Origin: Alphaproteobacteria bacterium
Lineage (GTDB): Bacteria > Pseudomonadota > Alphaproteobacteria > ATCC43930 > Allostellaceae
NCBI GenBank assembly: GCA_020852355.1
Contig: JADZBA010000448.1
Coordinates: 1 to 45,338, forward strand
Length of the DNA: 45,338 nt
Direction: 5' to 3'
Part shown: positions 1 through 7,544 of the stretch, piece by piece
Position numbering within the stretch: position 1 is the first letter of the stretch
How the letters are laid out: every line of letters starts with the position of its first letter
Made by a program: the position numbers and the translations under genes
The notes under the pieces: model-generated
The model's input: only the letters and a program-made list of their open reading frames with translations
Database searches by the model: none
Told to the model about the DNA's origin: nothing

Positions 1-505
1 CGAAGCAGCCGCAGACGGCGGAGGGATGGAAGCCGAGATTGTACTGCTCGACCGGCCCCAGCGCCATCGACAGGCGGTACTCGATCTCGCAGCCGAGCAC
101 GACGGCGGCGACGAGCTCCTTGCCCGACTTGCCGAGATGCTCGCAGAGCGCCAGCGCGGTCGGCACCATCACCGCGACCGGATGCAGCACCCCCTCCGGG
201 TGATGGGGCTCGACGTCGCAGGTGTAGCCCATCGTCCCATTGGCCAGGGCCGCGTTGACGACGCTGGTGGCGAAGCCGTGGCCGACGACGCTCGCCTGGG
301 CGTCGCCGCCCTGGCCCTTGACGAAGGCGGCGATGCGCCGGCCGGTCGAGATCTTCGGGTCGGCCGCGGCGAGCAGCGCGCCGCTGCCGTCGAGGATCAT
401 CTGGATCGCCCGCGCCCGCACCGCTGCCGGCACGGCGTCGGCCGTGAATCCGGCCACGTAGCCGGCCCACGCCTCGGTCAGCGGACCATTTCCGGTCGTC
501 GCCAT
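1..505 (-). CDS. MmgE/PrpD family protein, N-terminal part (cut by window edge)
   Basis: The 168 visible residues read like the N-terminal helical domain of the MmgE/PrpD family (2-methylcitrate dehydratase, cis-aconitate decarboxylase and relatives). Seen: an early DGSGALLAA segment, then NGTMGYTCDVEPHHPEG and HPVAVMVPTALALCEHLGKSG, where family members carry their conserved Asp/His cluster. The start is the ATG at 505, preceded by an AGGGAG ribosome binding site about 6-8 bases upstream. The 3' part, with most of the active site, lies outside the window. It follows the GntR regulator by 49 bp on the same strand and is probably co-transcribed with it. Substrate unknown; many family members act on substituted citrates or other dicarboxylates. 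Confidence 0.85.
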   Translation of the reverse strand, partial: MATTGNGPLTEAWAGYVAGFTADAVPAAVRARAIQMILDGSGALLAAADPKISTGRRIAAFVKGQGGDAQASVVGHGFATSVVNAALANGTMGYTCDVEPHHPEGVLHPVAVMVPTALALCEHLGKSGKELVAAVVLGCEIEYRLSMALGPVEQYNLGFHPSAVCGCF

Positions 506-554
506 CTCGCTCGCACTCCCTGGGGATGTCATTGGTGGTGGTAAGGCGGTCGGG

Positions 555-1289
555 TCACGGCTCCGCGGGCACACGTGGCGCCCTGGCGCGCGCCGGGCGC
601 ACCTGCGAGTAGGACCCCATGTAGATGCGCGCATAGCCCTCGCGGATCACGTCGACGATCTGGTCGAGGCGCCGGGCGATGTGGCTGTTCATGACGGCGA
701 CGCAGCGTGTCGCGTCGCGCGCGCGCAGCGCGTCCAGCACCTGGGCGTGCTCGCTCTGGGTGGCGGCACGCCGGCCGTTCTCCATGTCGATCCAGCGGCA
801 GAAGCGGATGCGCGCGTTGATGTTCTGCAGGATGCGCAGCAGCTCGGCGTTGCGCGAAAGCCGGGCGATGCGCTCGTGGAACTCCTCGTCGAGGCTGACG
901 AGGTCGACCACCGAGGCGTCGTCCGGGGCCGCGCGGCTGCGCTTCAGGAAGTCCGCCAGCTCGTCGAGCTCGGCGTCGGTCGCCCGTTCGGCCGCGAGAT
1001 TGGCGGCCGACGCCTCGAGCGTCCGCCGCACCTCGTAGAGGTCGAAGATCTCCTTGGCGTCGAGCGGCCGGCACTGGAAGCCGCGGTTGGGCGTGAAGGT
1101 GAGGAAGCCCTCGGTGACGAGCCGGTTCAGCGCCTCGCGGATCGGCGTCCGGCTGACCTTCAGGCGCTTGACGAGGTCGGCCTCGGCCAGCCGCTCCAGC
1201 GGGCGGAATTGATAGGTGATCGCCATCGCCTTGAGCTGCTCGTACGCCCGGTCGGCGAGGTTCACGGTCGCGCGCTGTCCGCGTCGCAT
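555..1289 (-). CDS. GntR family transcriptional regulator (FadR/FCD subfamily)
   Basis: A 244-residue DNA-binding repressor or activator. Residues about 10-75 form the winged helix-turn-helix (LADRAYEQLKAM, then VSRTPIREALNRLVTEGFL, the GntR recognition-helix signature). Residues about 90-230 are the all-helical FCD ligand domain (LYEVRRTLEASAA, DEEFHERIARLSRN, SEHAQVLDAL), whose Asp/His residues usually hold a metal and a carboxylate ligand. The ATG at 1289 is chosen because it follows AAGGGAAGGG; an in-frame ATG at 1349 would lie in the operator region. It is divergent from the TPP enzyme and upstream of the MmgE/PrpD gene, so it probably controls both and itself. The inducer is probably a small organic acid (inference). 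Confidence 0.9.
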   Translation of the reverse strand: MRRGQRATVNLADRAYEQLKAMAITYQFRPLERLAEADLVKRLKVSRTPIREALNRLVTEGFLTFTPNRGFQCRPLDAKEIFDLYEVRRTLEASAANLAAERATDAELDELADFLKRSRAAPDDASVVDLVSLDEEFHERIARLSRNAELLRILQNINARIRFCRWIDMENGRRAATQSEHAQVLDALRARDATRCVAVMNSHIARRLDQIVDVIREGYARIYMGSYSQVRPARARAPRVPAEP

Positions 1290-1319
1290 GCGATCGACGT
1301 TCCCTTCCCTTTCGCTGTC

Positions 1320-1343
1320 GTATTGTATACAGGGATGTATTGT
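1320..1343. promoter_or_regulatory. Candidate GntR operator in the divergent intergenic region
   Basis: The segment holds the palindrome TGTATACA (1324-1331), a 5-4-5 dyad ATACA-ggga-TGTAT (1327-1340) and a direct repeat GTATTGT (1320-1326 and 1337-1343). TGTATACA-like palindromes are typical operators of FCD-type GntR regulators. It lies between the regulator and the TPP enzyme and overlaps the predicted -10 element of the regulator, consistent with autoregulation. Confidence 0.6.
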
Positions 1344-1349
1344 GAGCAA
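1322..1349 (-). promoter_or_regulatory. Candidate sigma-70 promoter of the gntR-prpD unit
   Basis: On the minus strand, TTGCTC (1344-1349) and TACAAT (1322-1327, 5 of 6 to the -10 consensus) are 16 bases apart. The -10 is embedded in the TGTATACA dyad, so a bound regulator would block it. The distance to the regulator start codon is about 32 bases. Confidence 0.4.
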
Positions 1350-1390
1350 GCGGCCCTTGGCACCAACCTCCGATTAGCACAGGAGACGCC

Positions 1391-3088
1391 ATGAACAACC
1401 AACTTTCCGGCGCCGAAGCGTTCGTGCGGATCCTCCAGGGGCACGGCGTCAAGCACATCTTCGGCCTGTGCGGCGACACCAGCCTGCCGCTCTACGACGC
1501 GCTCTATCGCCTCGACCACGGCATGACCCACATCCTGACCCGCGACGAGCGCTCGGCCGGCTACATGGCCGACGGCTATGCCCGCGTCTCGGGCAAGGTC
1601 GGCATCTGCGAGGGACCATCGGGCGGCGGCGCCACCTACATCCTGCCGGGCGTCGTCGAGGCCAACGAATCGTCGATTCCCATTCTCGCCGTGACCACCG
1701 ACATCTCGGTCGGCGGGCGCGGCCGCTACACCCTGACCGAGCTCGACCAGGAGGCGCTGTTCCGGCCGCTCGCCAAGTGGAATCGCGTCCTCGACCGCGC
1801 CGCCGACATTCCCAAGGTACTGCGCGGCGCCTTCACCCACATGACGAGCGCCAGGCCGGGCGCCGCCCATATCGGCCTGCCCTTCGACGTCCAGAAGGAC
1901 CCGGTCGACGAGGCCGACGTGTGGGCCGACGCCACGCTCGGCCTCTATCCCTCGCGTCGCTTCGGCCCCGACCCGGCGATGGTCGCGCGGGCCGCCGACG
2001 CGCTGCTGTCGGCGAAGAACCCCCTCTTCATCTGCGGCGGCGGCGTGGTGATCGCCGGCGGCGAGGCGGCGCTGCAGCGCCTCGCGGAGTGGCTGGGTGC
2101 GCCGGTGGCGACGACCATCTCCGGTCAGGGCTCGATCCCCGAGAACCATCCGCTGGCGGTCGGCGTCGTCGGCTCGAACGGCGGCACGCCGATGACCCGG
2201 GCGCTGGTCGACATGGCCGACCTCGTGGTCTTCGTCGGCTGCCGCGCCGGCTCGGTCACGACCGAACGCTGGCGCCACCCGCTGCCGGGCAGCGTGCCGG
2301 TGATCCACATCGACGCTGATCCGGGCGTCTTCGGCGCGACCTACAAGACCGCGGTCGCGGTGCTGTCCGATGCCCGCCTGGCGCTGGAAGCGATCGTCGC
2401 CGCCGTCGAGACCGCGCCGCGGCCGACCGCCGGCCGGCTGCTCGACGCCGCCGCGGTCGCCAGGGCGAAGCGCGAGAAGTACGGGGCCTTCGACGCGCTC
2501 GCCGCGTCCGACGAGACGCCGATCCGCCCCGAGCGGGTGGTCGCGACGCTGCAGAAGCTGCTGCCCGACGACGCGGTGCTGGTGTGCGATCCCGGGACGC
2601 CCTGTCCCTACTTCTCCGGCTACTACGAGTTCCGCACCGCCGGCCGGCACTTCATCTCCAACCGCGCCCACGGCGCGCTGGGCTATTCCATGTCGGCGGC
2701 GGTCGGCGCCCACTTCGGGCGGCCGCAGGCGAAGGTGCTCTCCATCATGGGCGACGGCTCGTTCGGCTTCACCGCCGGCGAGATGGAGACGATCGTGCGC
2801 CTCAAGGTGCCGATGACGATGATCGTCTTCTCGAACAGCGTGTACGGCTGGATCAAGGCCGGCCAGAAGACCGGATTCGGCCAGCGCTACTACTCCGTCG
2901 ACTTCACCCGCACCGACCACGCCAAGGTCGCCGAGGCGTTCGGCGTCAAGGCCTGGACGGTGCGCGACCCGGCGGATCTGGAAGGCGCGCTGCGCAAGGC
3001 CCTGGACGCCGACGGTCCGACTCTGGTCGACATCCACGCGCAGCCGCTGCAGGACGCCAAGGCGCCCGTCTCCGAGTGGGTCGCCTGA
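1391..3088 (+). CDS. Thiamine-pyrophosphate-dependent enzyme, acetolactate synthase-like
   Basis: A 565-residue soluble TPP enzyme with the usual Pyr, central and PP domains of the acetolactate synthase/benzoylformate decarboxylase superfamily. The likely catalytic Glu53 lies in RDERSAGYMADGYAR. The central domain (about 195-335) holds CGGGVVIAGGEAALQRLAEWLGAPV-type sequence. The TPP/Mg motif GDG starts near residue 453 and ends in SNSVYGW, where the usual NN pair is SN; the second Asn is kept. The start follows CAGGAG. It is divergent from a GntR regulator and MmgE/PrpD gene, which points to a catabolic decarboxylase, lyase or ligase on a 2-oxo acid rather than branched-chain amino acid biosynthesis; no small regulatory subunit gene is adjacent. 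Exact substrate not deducible. Confidence 0.88.
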   Translation: MNNQLSGAEAFVRILQGHGVKHIFGLCGDTSLPLYDALYRLDHGMTHILTRDERSAGYMADGYARVSGKVGICEGPSGGGATYILPGVVEANESSIPILAVTTDISVGGRGRYTLTELDQEALFRPLAKWNRVLDRAADIPKVLRGAFTHMTSARPGAAHIGLPFDVQKDPVDEADVWADATLGLYPSRRFGPDPAMVARAADALLSAKNPLFICGGGVVIAGGEAALQRLAEWLGAPVATTISGQGSIPENHPLAVGVVGSNGGTPMTRALVDMADLVVFVGCRAGSVTTERWRHPLPGSVPVIHIDADPGVFGATYKTAVAVLSDARLALEAIVAAVETAPRPTAGRLLDAAAVARAKREKYGAFDALAASDETPIRPERVVATLQKLLPDDAVLVCDPGTPCPYFSGYYEFRTAGRHFISNRAHGALGYSMSAAVGAHFGRPQAKVLSIMGDGSFGFTAGEMETIVRLKVPMTMIVFSNSVYGWIKAGQKTGFGQRYYSVDFTRTDHAKVAEAFGVKAWTVRDPADLEGALRKALDADGPTLVDIHAQPLQDAKAPVSEWVA

Positions 3089-3095
3089 GCCTCGT

Positions 3096-3791
3096 TCAGG
3101 CGAGCGGGCGCCTGGCCGTCACCACGAAGAACGGGCAGGCGCCCACCGCCTGATGGGCATAGAGGTGGGTGGTGAAGCGCTGCTCCCAGTGCGTCCGCCC
3201 GGTGAAGCCGTGGAAGTCGAGCAGGGCATCCGCCTGCTCGCCGAGCAGGCCGCGGTAGTAGGGCAGCTCGTCGCTGACCTGGACGTAGTCGGTCATGTCG
3301 TGCGAGGACGCCTCCGGCGCCACGGTGTCGGTCCGCCACAGCCCGTCGGAGAACAGGAAGACGCCGCCCGGCCGCAGCAGCCGCGTGATCTCGCGCATCG
3401 TGCGGTCCGGGTCGGGCAGCGTCCAGAAGAGGTTGCGCGCGGAGATCACGTCGAACGACGCGTCCGCGAACGGCGTCGCATCGACGTCGCCCTCGCGGAA
3501 CGCGATGTCGAGGCCCTGCTCGCCCGCCGCGCGCCGCGCCTCGGCGAGCATGCCCGGGGCGCCGTCGAGCCCGGTGACGTCATGGCCGATCGCCGCCAGC
3601 GTCAGCGCGCAGGCACCCGTTCCCGTGCCGAGATCGAGGCAGGCCCGCCGCGGCGGGCATGGCACGGCGGCTGCCAGCACCTCCTGCCACGCGGTGCGGT
3701 AACGGACATGGGAGGCGGCCGCGTCGAAGTTCGGCGCCCACCGGGTCCAGTAGCCGAAGATGGTTTCCTTCGCCGCGTTCATCGCCGTCAT
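3096..3791 (-). CDS. Class I SAM-dependent methyltransferase
   Basis: A 231-residue Rossmann methyltransferase. Motif I is LDLGTGTGA (residues 52-60); the acidic ribose-binding residue is in VTGLDGAPGML; EGDVDATPFADASFDVI and LRPGGVFLFSDG are the later motifs of the UbiE-like group. The C-terminal part carries several aromatics and His residues. The ATG at 3791 overlaps the stop of the DUF1513 gene as ATGA, so it is translationally coupled as the last gene of the iron-type operon; a second Met three codons later is an alternative start. Its 3' end lies 7 bp from the end of the convergent TPP enzyme gene. Substrate unknown; it is not a usual member of imelysin operons. Confidence 0.85.
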   Translation of the reverse strand: MTAMNAAKETIFGYWTRWAPNFDAAASHVRYRTAWQEVLAAAVPCPPRRACLDLGTGTGACALTLAAIGHDVTGLDGAPGMLAEARRAAGEQGLDIAFREGDVDATPFADASFDVISARNLFWTLPDPDRTMREITRLLRPGGVFLFSDGLWRTDTVAPEASSHDMTDYVQVSDELPYYRGLLGEQADALLDFHGFTGRTHWEQRFTTHLYAHQAVGACPFFVVTARRPLA

Positions 3792-4912
3792 CCCCCGATG
3801 GTCAGCAGATGGTTGTCCCAGCGGCCGACGGCGACGAACCCGCCGGGCACCGCCGTCGCCGCGCCGGTCGCGGCATCGACGCGCCGAGCGCCGCCGAGGC
3901 CGCTCGCCACGACGAAGGCGCCGGGCACTTCGGCCGGCGCGATGCCGCAGCCGTCGGCCACCGCCGCCGTCGCCAGCATCCGGCCCGACGCCATCTCCCA
4001 GAAGGTGGCGAGGTTGCCGCGCGGCGAGGATACGCCGAGAATAAGCTCGCCACGATCGATCGCGGCGCTGCCGCAATAGTTGCGCATCGCCCGCGTTGCC
4101 TCCGCCGGCCCCGCGAAGAGACGCAGCTCCGGCGCGCCGGCCGGGTGGCTGCCGACCAGCGGCACGAGGTCGACCGACGGCCCCTCGTACTGTGCCGCGA
4201 AGCCGACGGCGCCATCGCCGGCGACGGCGAGATGGCGGATGCCGAGCGGCCCGAGCGCACGCGGCAGGCGCAGGGCGCCGAGCAGCCTGCCGTCACGCGC
4301 GTCGAGATAGGCCAGCGAGGAATCCATGTCCGCGGGGTTCGGCTTCACCCGCGGGGCGTCGCGGAATGTCGGGATGCCGCCGTTGGCGATGGCCAGCGTC
4401 CGCCCGTCGGGCAGCAGGCGCAGGTCGTGCGGGTCGAGCCCGCCCGAGTCGTACGCGGCGACCGGGGCATAGCCACGCTCGGCCGCATAGACGCCGACCA
4501 CGCCGCGCTCGGCCGCATGGTCCGTCTCGGTGGTGAACAGCAGCGCGCCGTCGGCCGAGAATACGCCGTGGCCGTTGAAGCGCCGGTCCGGCACGTTGGC
4601 GATGGTGCGGACGATGCGGCCGGCATCGAGATCGAGGATGGCGACGAAGCGTCCCGGATGGCGCCCGAACAGCGCCGCCTCGCGCCGTCCCGGCCGCAGG
4701 GCGATGCCGTGGCCGCGGGCGGGCAGCGGCAGATCGAACGCCGCATGCCCCGCGAGGTCGAAGCCGCTGGCGAAGAAGCGCCCGGACGCGTCGGCGCGCG
4801 CGCCCACCAGGAGGGCGGCCGCGGCACCGGCGGGTCGCGGCACCACGGCGGCGGCGAGAAGGCCGAGCCCGGCGGCGAGGACGCCGCGGCGGTCGATCGC
4901 ATTTCCGCTCAT
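3788..4912 (-). CDS. DUF1513 family protein, Tat-exported beta-propeller-like
   Basis: A 374-residue protein with a twin-arginine-type leader (IDRRGVLAAGLGLLAAA, residues 6-22), so probably periplasmic. The rest matches DUF1513: repeated strands with RGHGIALRP, FNGHGVFSADGALLFTTET, GLDPHDLRLLPDGRTLAIANGG and KPNPADMDSSLAYLD, suggesting a seven-bladed beta-propeller. DUF1513 genes regularly accompany imelysin and di-heme genes in iron-limited induction operons, and that is the arrangement here. The biochemical role is unestablished; a role in periplasmic iron or heme handling is inference. Strong ribosome binding site GGGGAGG six bases before the ATG; 13 bp after the preceding imelysin-like gene. 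Confidence 0.88.
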   Translation of the reverse strand: MSGNAIDRRGVLAAGLGLLAAAVVPRPAGAAAALLVGARADASGRFFASGFDLAGHAAFDLPLPARGHGIALRPGRREAALFGRHPGRFVAILDLDAGRIVRTIANVPDRRFNGHGVFSADGALLFTTETDHAAERGVVGVYAAERGYAPVAAYDSGGLDPHDLRLLPDGRTLAIANGGIPTFRDAPRVKPNPADMDSSLAYLDARDGRLLGALRLPRALGPLGIRHLAVAGDGAVGFAAQYEGPSVDLVPLVGSHPAGAPELRLFAGPAEATRAMRNYCGSAAIDRGELILGVSSPRGNLATFWEMASGRMLATAAVADGCGIAPAEVPGAFVVASGLGGARRVDAATGAATAVPGGFVAVGRWDNHLLTIGG

Positions 4913-4925
4913 CGTTCGCCTCCCC

Positions 4926-6035
4926 TCAGTCGCCGTCCAGCGCGTTGAAGCCGAGCGGGATGTCGAGCGCCGCCGTCAGGCGCTCGGCGATCAGCGTCTT
5001 CAGCGCCGTCGCTTCCCGCTGCAGGCGCTCCAGCCCCGGGCGCGCCTTGGCGTCCGCCACACCCTGCTCGATCGGCGCTCGGGCCGCCCGCGCCGACGCG
5101 AGCGTCTGGGCGAAGGCGCGGCGCAGCAGGTCGTCCAGCGCACGATCGCCGACGGTCTCGCGGACCACGGCGGAGAAGCCGCCCGCCACGCCGTACATCG
5201 CCTCGCCGGCGGCGAGGTCGATGCGGATGTTCTCGAGCGACCGGCCGCTGCGCCAGCTCTCCGCGAGCCGCGGCCGCGCCGCCTGCGGCGAGGCGCCGAG
5301 CGGGCGGGCGAGCTTGTGGTCGGCGACCAGCTCGACCGCGAGGTGCAGCGCCTTGACGAGGTCGAGGGTCGCCTCGCGGGGATGGATGTAGGGCGTCCCC
5401 GGCGTGCCCGCCGCCGCGATCACCCCCCGGTAGGGATGGTCGCCGCCGATCCATTCGCGACGGATGTCGGCCGCCATGGTCGCCAGGTTGGCGGTGATCG
5501 CCGCGAGGACGGCGCAGCGATGGCGCGCCTCCTCGCCCCCGGCCAGCAGCTTCCGTTCCGACTCCTCGTCGAACAGCAGCCGCTCCAGCGCCGGGAATCC
5601 CTGGCCCGCGACGTTGGCGCGCATCAGCGCCTCGGGGGCGAGCGCGGCCGGGTCGCGGCCGGCCAGCAGTTCGTCCAGGGCCCGGCCGACGCTGTTGCGC
5701 GGGTCGGGCCAGAACGCGAAGCGGCTGGACCGCGAGAAGTACTCGACCGGGCCGAAGCGGACATGCTGGATCGCCTGCCAGGCGTCGAGACCGCCGACAT
5801 AGGCGCGGCGCGTGGCGGCGAAGGCGGCGGCGGCCGGGTGGGCGCACAGCGCCGCCGTCGCCCGGTCGAGGGCGGCGGTCGCCGCCGCGAGCGCTGCGTA
5901 GCGCGGCACGATATGGCCGTCCACGATCGCCTCGTTGAGGCGCCGATAGGTCGCGGCATCGAACTCGGCGGCCTGTCCGGCCGCCGGTGAGAGCAGCGCC
6001 AGCATGACGAGGAGGCGGCGCAGGAGAGCGGTCAT
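4926..6035 (-). CDS. Imelysin-like periplasmic protein (second paralogue)
   Basis: A 369-residue exported protein with a signal peptide (residues 1-23, ending AAGQAA) followed by a mostly helical imelysin-family domain. Seen: LNEAIVDGHIVPRYAAL, RRAYVGGLDAWQAIQHVRFGPVEYF and GQGFPALERLLFDEESE. At the family's GxHxxE motif this protein has GFPALE (146-151), with the His replaced by Pro; the first imelysin in this operon keeps the His. Family members are iron-regulated periplasmic or outer-membrane-associated proteins in iron uptake; peptidase activity is doubtful. It lies 11 bp after the di-heme gene and 13 bp before the DUF1513 gene, in the usual order of this conserved cluster. Confidence 0.87.
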   Translation of the reverse strand: MTALLRRLLVMLALLSPAAGQAAEFDAATYRRLNEAIVDGHIVPRYAALAAATAALDRATAALCAHPAAAAFAATRRAYVGGLDAWQAIQHVRFGPVEYFSRSSRFAFWPDPRNSVGRALDELLAGRDPAALAPEALMRANVAGQGFPALERLLFDEESERKLLAGGEEARHRCAVLAAITANLATMAADIRREWIGGDHPYRGVIAAAGTPGTPYIHPREATLDLVKALHLAVELVADHKLARPLGASPQAARPRLAESWRSGRSLENIRIDLAAGEAMYGVAGGFSAVVRETVGDRALDDLLRRAFAQTLASARAARAPIEQGVADAKARPGLERLQREATALKTLIAERLTAALDIPLGFNALDGD

Positions 6036-6046
6036 GACGGTGATCC

Positions 6047-7525
6047 TCAGAGCGAGCGCAGGAAGGTGAGCAGGGCCTCGCGGTCGGCACGGCGCATAGC
6101 GGCGACCCGCCGTTTCGCCGCCTCGGCCTCGCCACCGTGCCAGAGGATCGCCTCCAGCAGGCCGCGCGCGCGGCCGTCGTGCAGCAGGAAGGTGTGGCCG
6201 GACACGACCTCGGTGAGGCCGATTCCCCAGAGCGGCGGCGTGCGCCAGTCGCGGCCGCCGGCCCGCCCCTCCGGCCGGCCGTCGGCCAGCCCCTCGCCCA
6301 TGTCGTGGAGCAGGAAATCGGAATAGGGCCAGACGAGCAGGCCCGACAGCTCCGGCCGCGCCGGATCCGCGGCGGTGACGAATTTCGGCGTGTGGCAGCC
6401 GATGCAGCCGCTCGCGTAGAAGAGGCGCTTGCCGTGGAGTACCCGCGGGTCGGCGACGTCGCGGCGGGCCGGCACCGCGAGATGGCGGACGTAGAAGACG
6501 ACGAGGTCGAGCAGCGCCGGTGCGACCTCGACCGCGTCCTCGCCGGTGCCGCCGTGCGGCGCCCCCCGGCATTCCGGTTGCCGCGGCGTGCAGTCGCCCC
6601 ACGGCGCTCGCCCGGAGGTCGCGGACAGCCCCATGTCGAGGGCGAACGCCTCGGCCGCCTGCTGCGCCAGCGTCGGCTGGCCCGCCTTCCAGCCGAATCG
6701 CCCGAGCGCCGGCACGCCGCCGGGCCCGCGCGCGAGGCGGTTGGGTCGGCCGGCGATGCCGTCGCCGTCGCCATCCTCGGGATCGGCGCCGGCCAGGATG
6801 TCGGCCTCGGCGATCATCTCGACGAGGCCGAGCCCGATCATCGGCGGCGCCACCCGCGGCGAGAGCATGGCCTGGGGATGCAGCGGTCCGTAGCCGAGGT
6901 CGCGCACCGTGTAGGTCGGCCTGCGCAACGCGATCACCGTGCCGTCGGCGAGACGCACCTGCACCGGCGTCCAGGCGATCGCCGCACTCCCTTCGCCGCG
7001 GTGGCCCTGGACGGCGAAGGGCTGGAGCTGGACGCCGTAGGTCGGGTCCGGCACCACCGCCAGGTCGCCGTCGGCGAGCGCACGCCGGTCGGCGTCGGTC
7101 TGCGGCGGGATCGACAGGCGCAACAGCAGCGACGTCGCGGTCTCGCCCGCCGGCGGCGGCCGGCCGCGCCCGTCGCGGACGTGGCAGCTCTGGCAGGAGC
7201 GGGCGTTCCACAGCGGGCCGAGCCCGTCCGATGAACGCGTCGAGCTCGGCGCCGAGACCCAGAGCTTGCGGAAGACGGCGTCGCCGACCTTGAAATCGAG
7301 CAGCCGTCCGAACGGCAGGTTCGCCGGCGGCTGGGCGAAGGCGCGCGCCGTCGGGGCATGGTGCGCCGTCGCGGCCCCGCCGGGATCCTCCTCGCCCGGC
7401 TCGGCCCGCGCGAAGTCCGTGGTGGGCCGCACGCGGCCGCCGGCCGCATCGGCGCCGGCCGGCACCGCCGCCAGGAGCGCCAGAAGGACGGCCGCGGGCG
7501 CGGCGAACCGGGTTGCTGCCCGCAT
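6047..7525 (-). CDS. Di-heme cytochrome c-type oxidoreductase (DUF1111 family)
   Basis: A 492-residue exported protein with a signal peptide (residues about 1-27). Two CxxCH heme c motifs are seen: CQSCH at 111-115, within NARSCQSCHVRDGRGRPP, and CIGCH near 373, in FYASGCIGCHTPKF. This fits the di-heme oxidoreductase family formerly called DUF1111 or putative thiol oxidoreductase, usually about 450-500 residues and distantly related to di-heme peroxidases. It sits between the two imelysin genes, the standard arrangement in imelysin operons. A role in periplasmic redox chemistry of iron is inference. The ATG at 7525 starts a clean signal peptide. Confidence 0.9.
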   Translation of the reverse strand: MRAATRFAAPAAVLLALLAAVPAGADAAGGRVRPTTDFARAEPGEEDPGGAATAHHAPTARAFAQPPANLPFGRLLDFKVGDAVFRKLWVSAPSSTRSSDGLGPLWNARSCQSCHVRDGRGRPPPAGETATSLLLRLSIPPQTDADRRALADGDLAVVPDPTYGVQLQPFAVQGHRGEGSAAIAWTPVQVRLADGTVIALRRPTYTVRDLGYGPLHPQAMLSPRVAPPMIGLGLVEMIAEADILAGADPEDGDGDGIAGRPNRLARGPGGVPALGRFGWKAGQPTLAQQAAEAFALDMGLSATSGRAPWGDCTPRQPECRGAPHGGTGEDAVEVAPALLDLVVFYVRHLAVPARRDVADPRVLHGKRLFYASGCIGCHTPKFVTAADPARPELSGLLVWPYSDFLLHDMGEGLADGRPEGRAGGRDWRTPPLWGIGLTEVVSGHTFLLHDGRARGLLEAILWHGGEAEAAKRRVAAMRRADREALLTFLRSL

Positions 7526-7544
7526 CGCAGCCGTCTCCGGGCTC

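Noticed and set aside
4926-7211. Apparent 761-residue extended form of the second imelysin-like protein
   Set aside because: The upstream portion overlaps the di-heme gene in another frame; a clean signal peptide starts at 6035.
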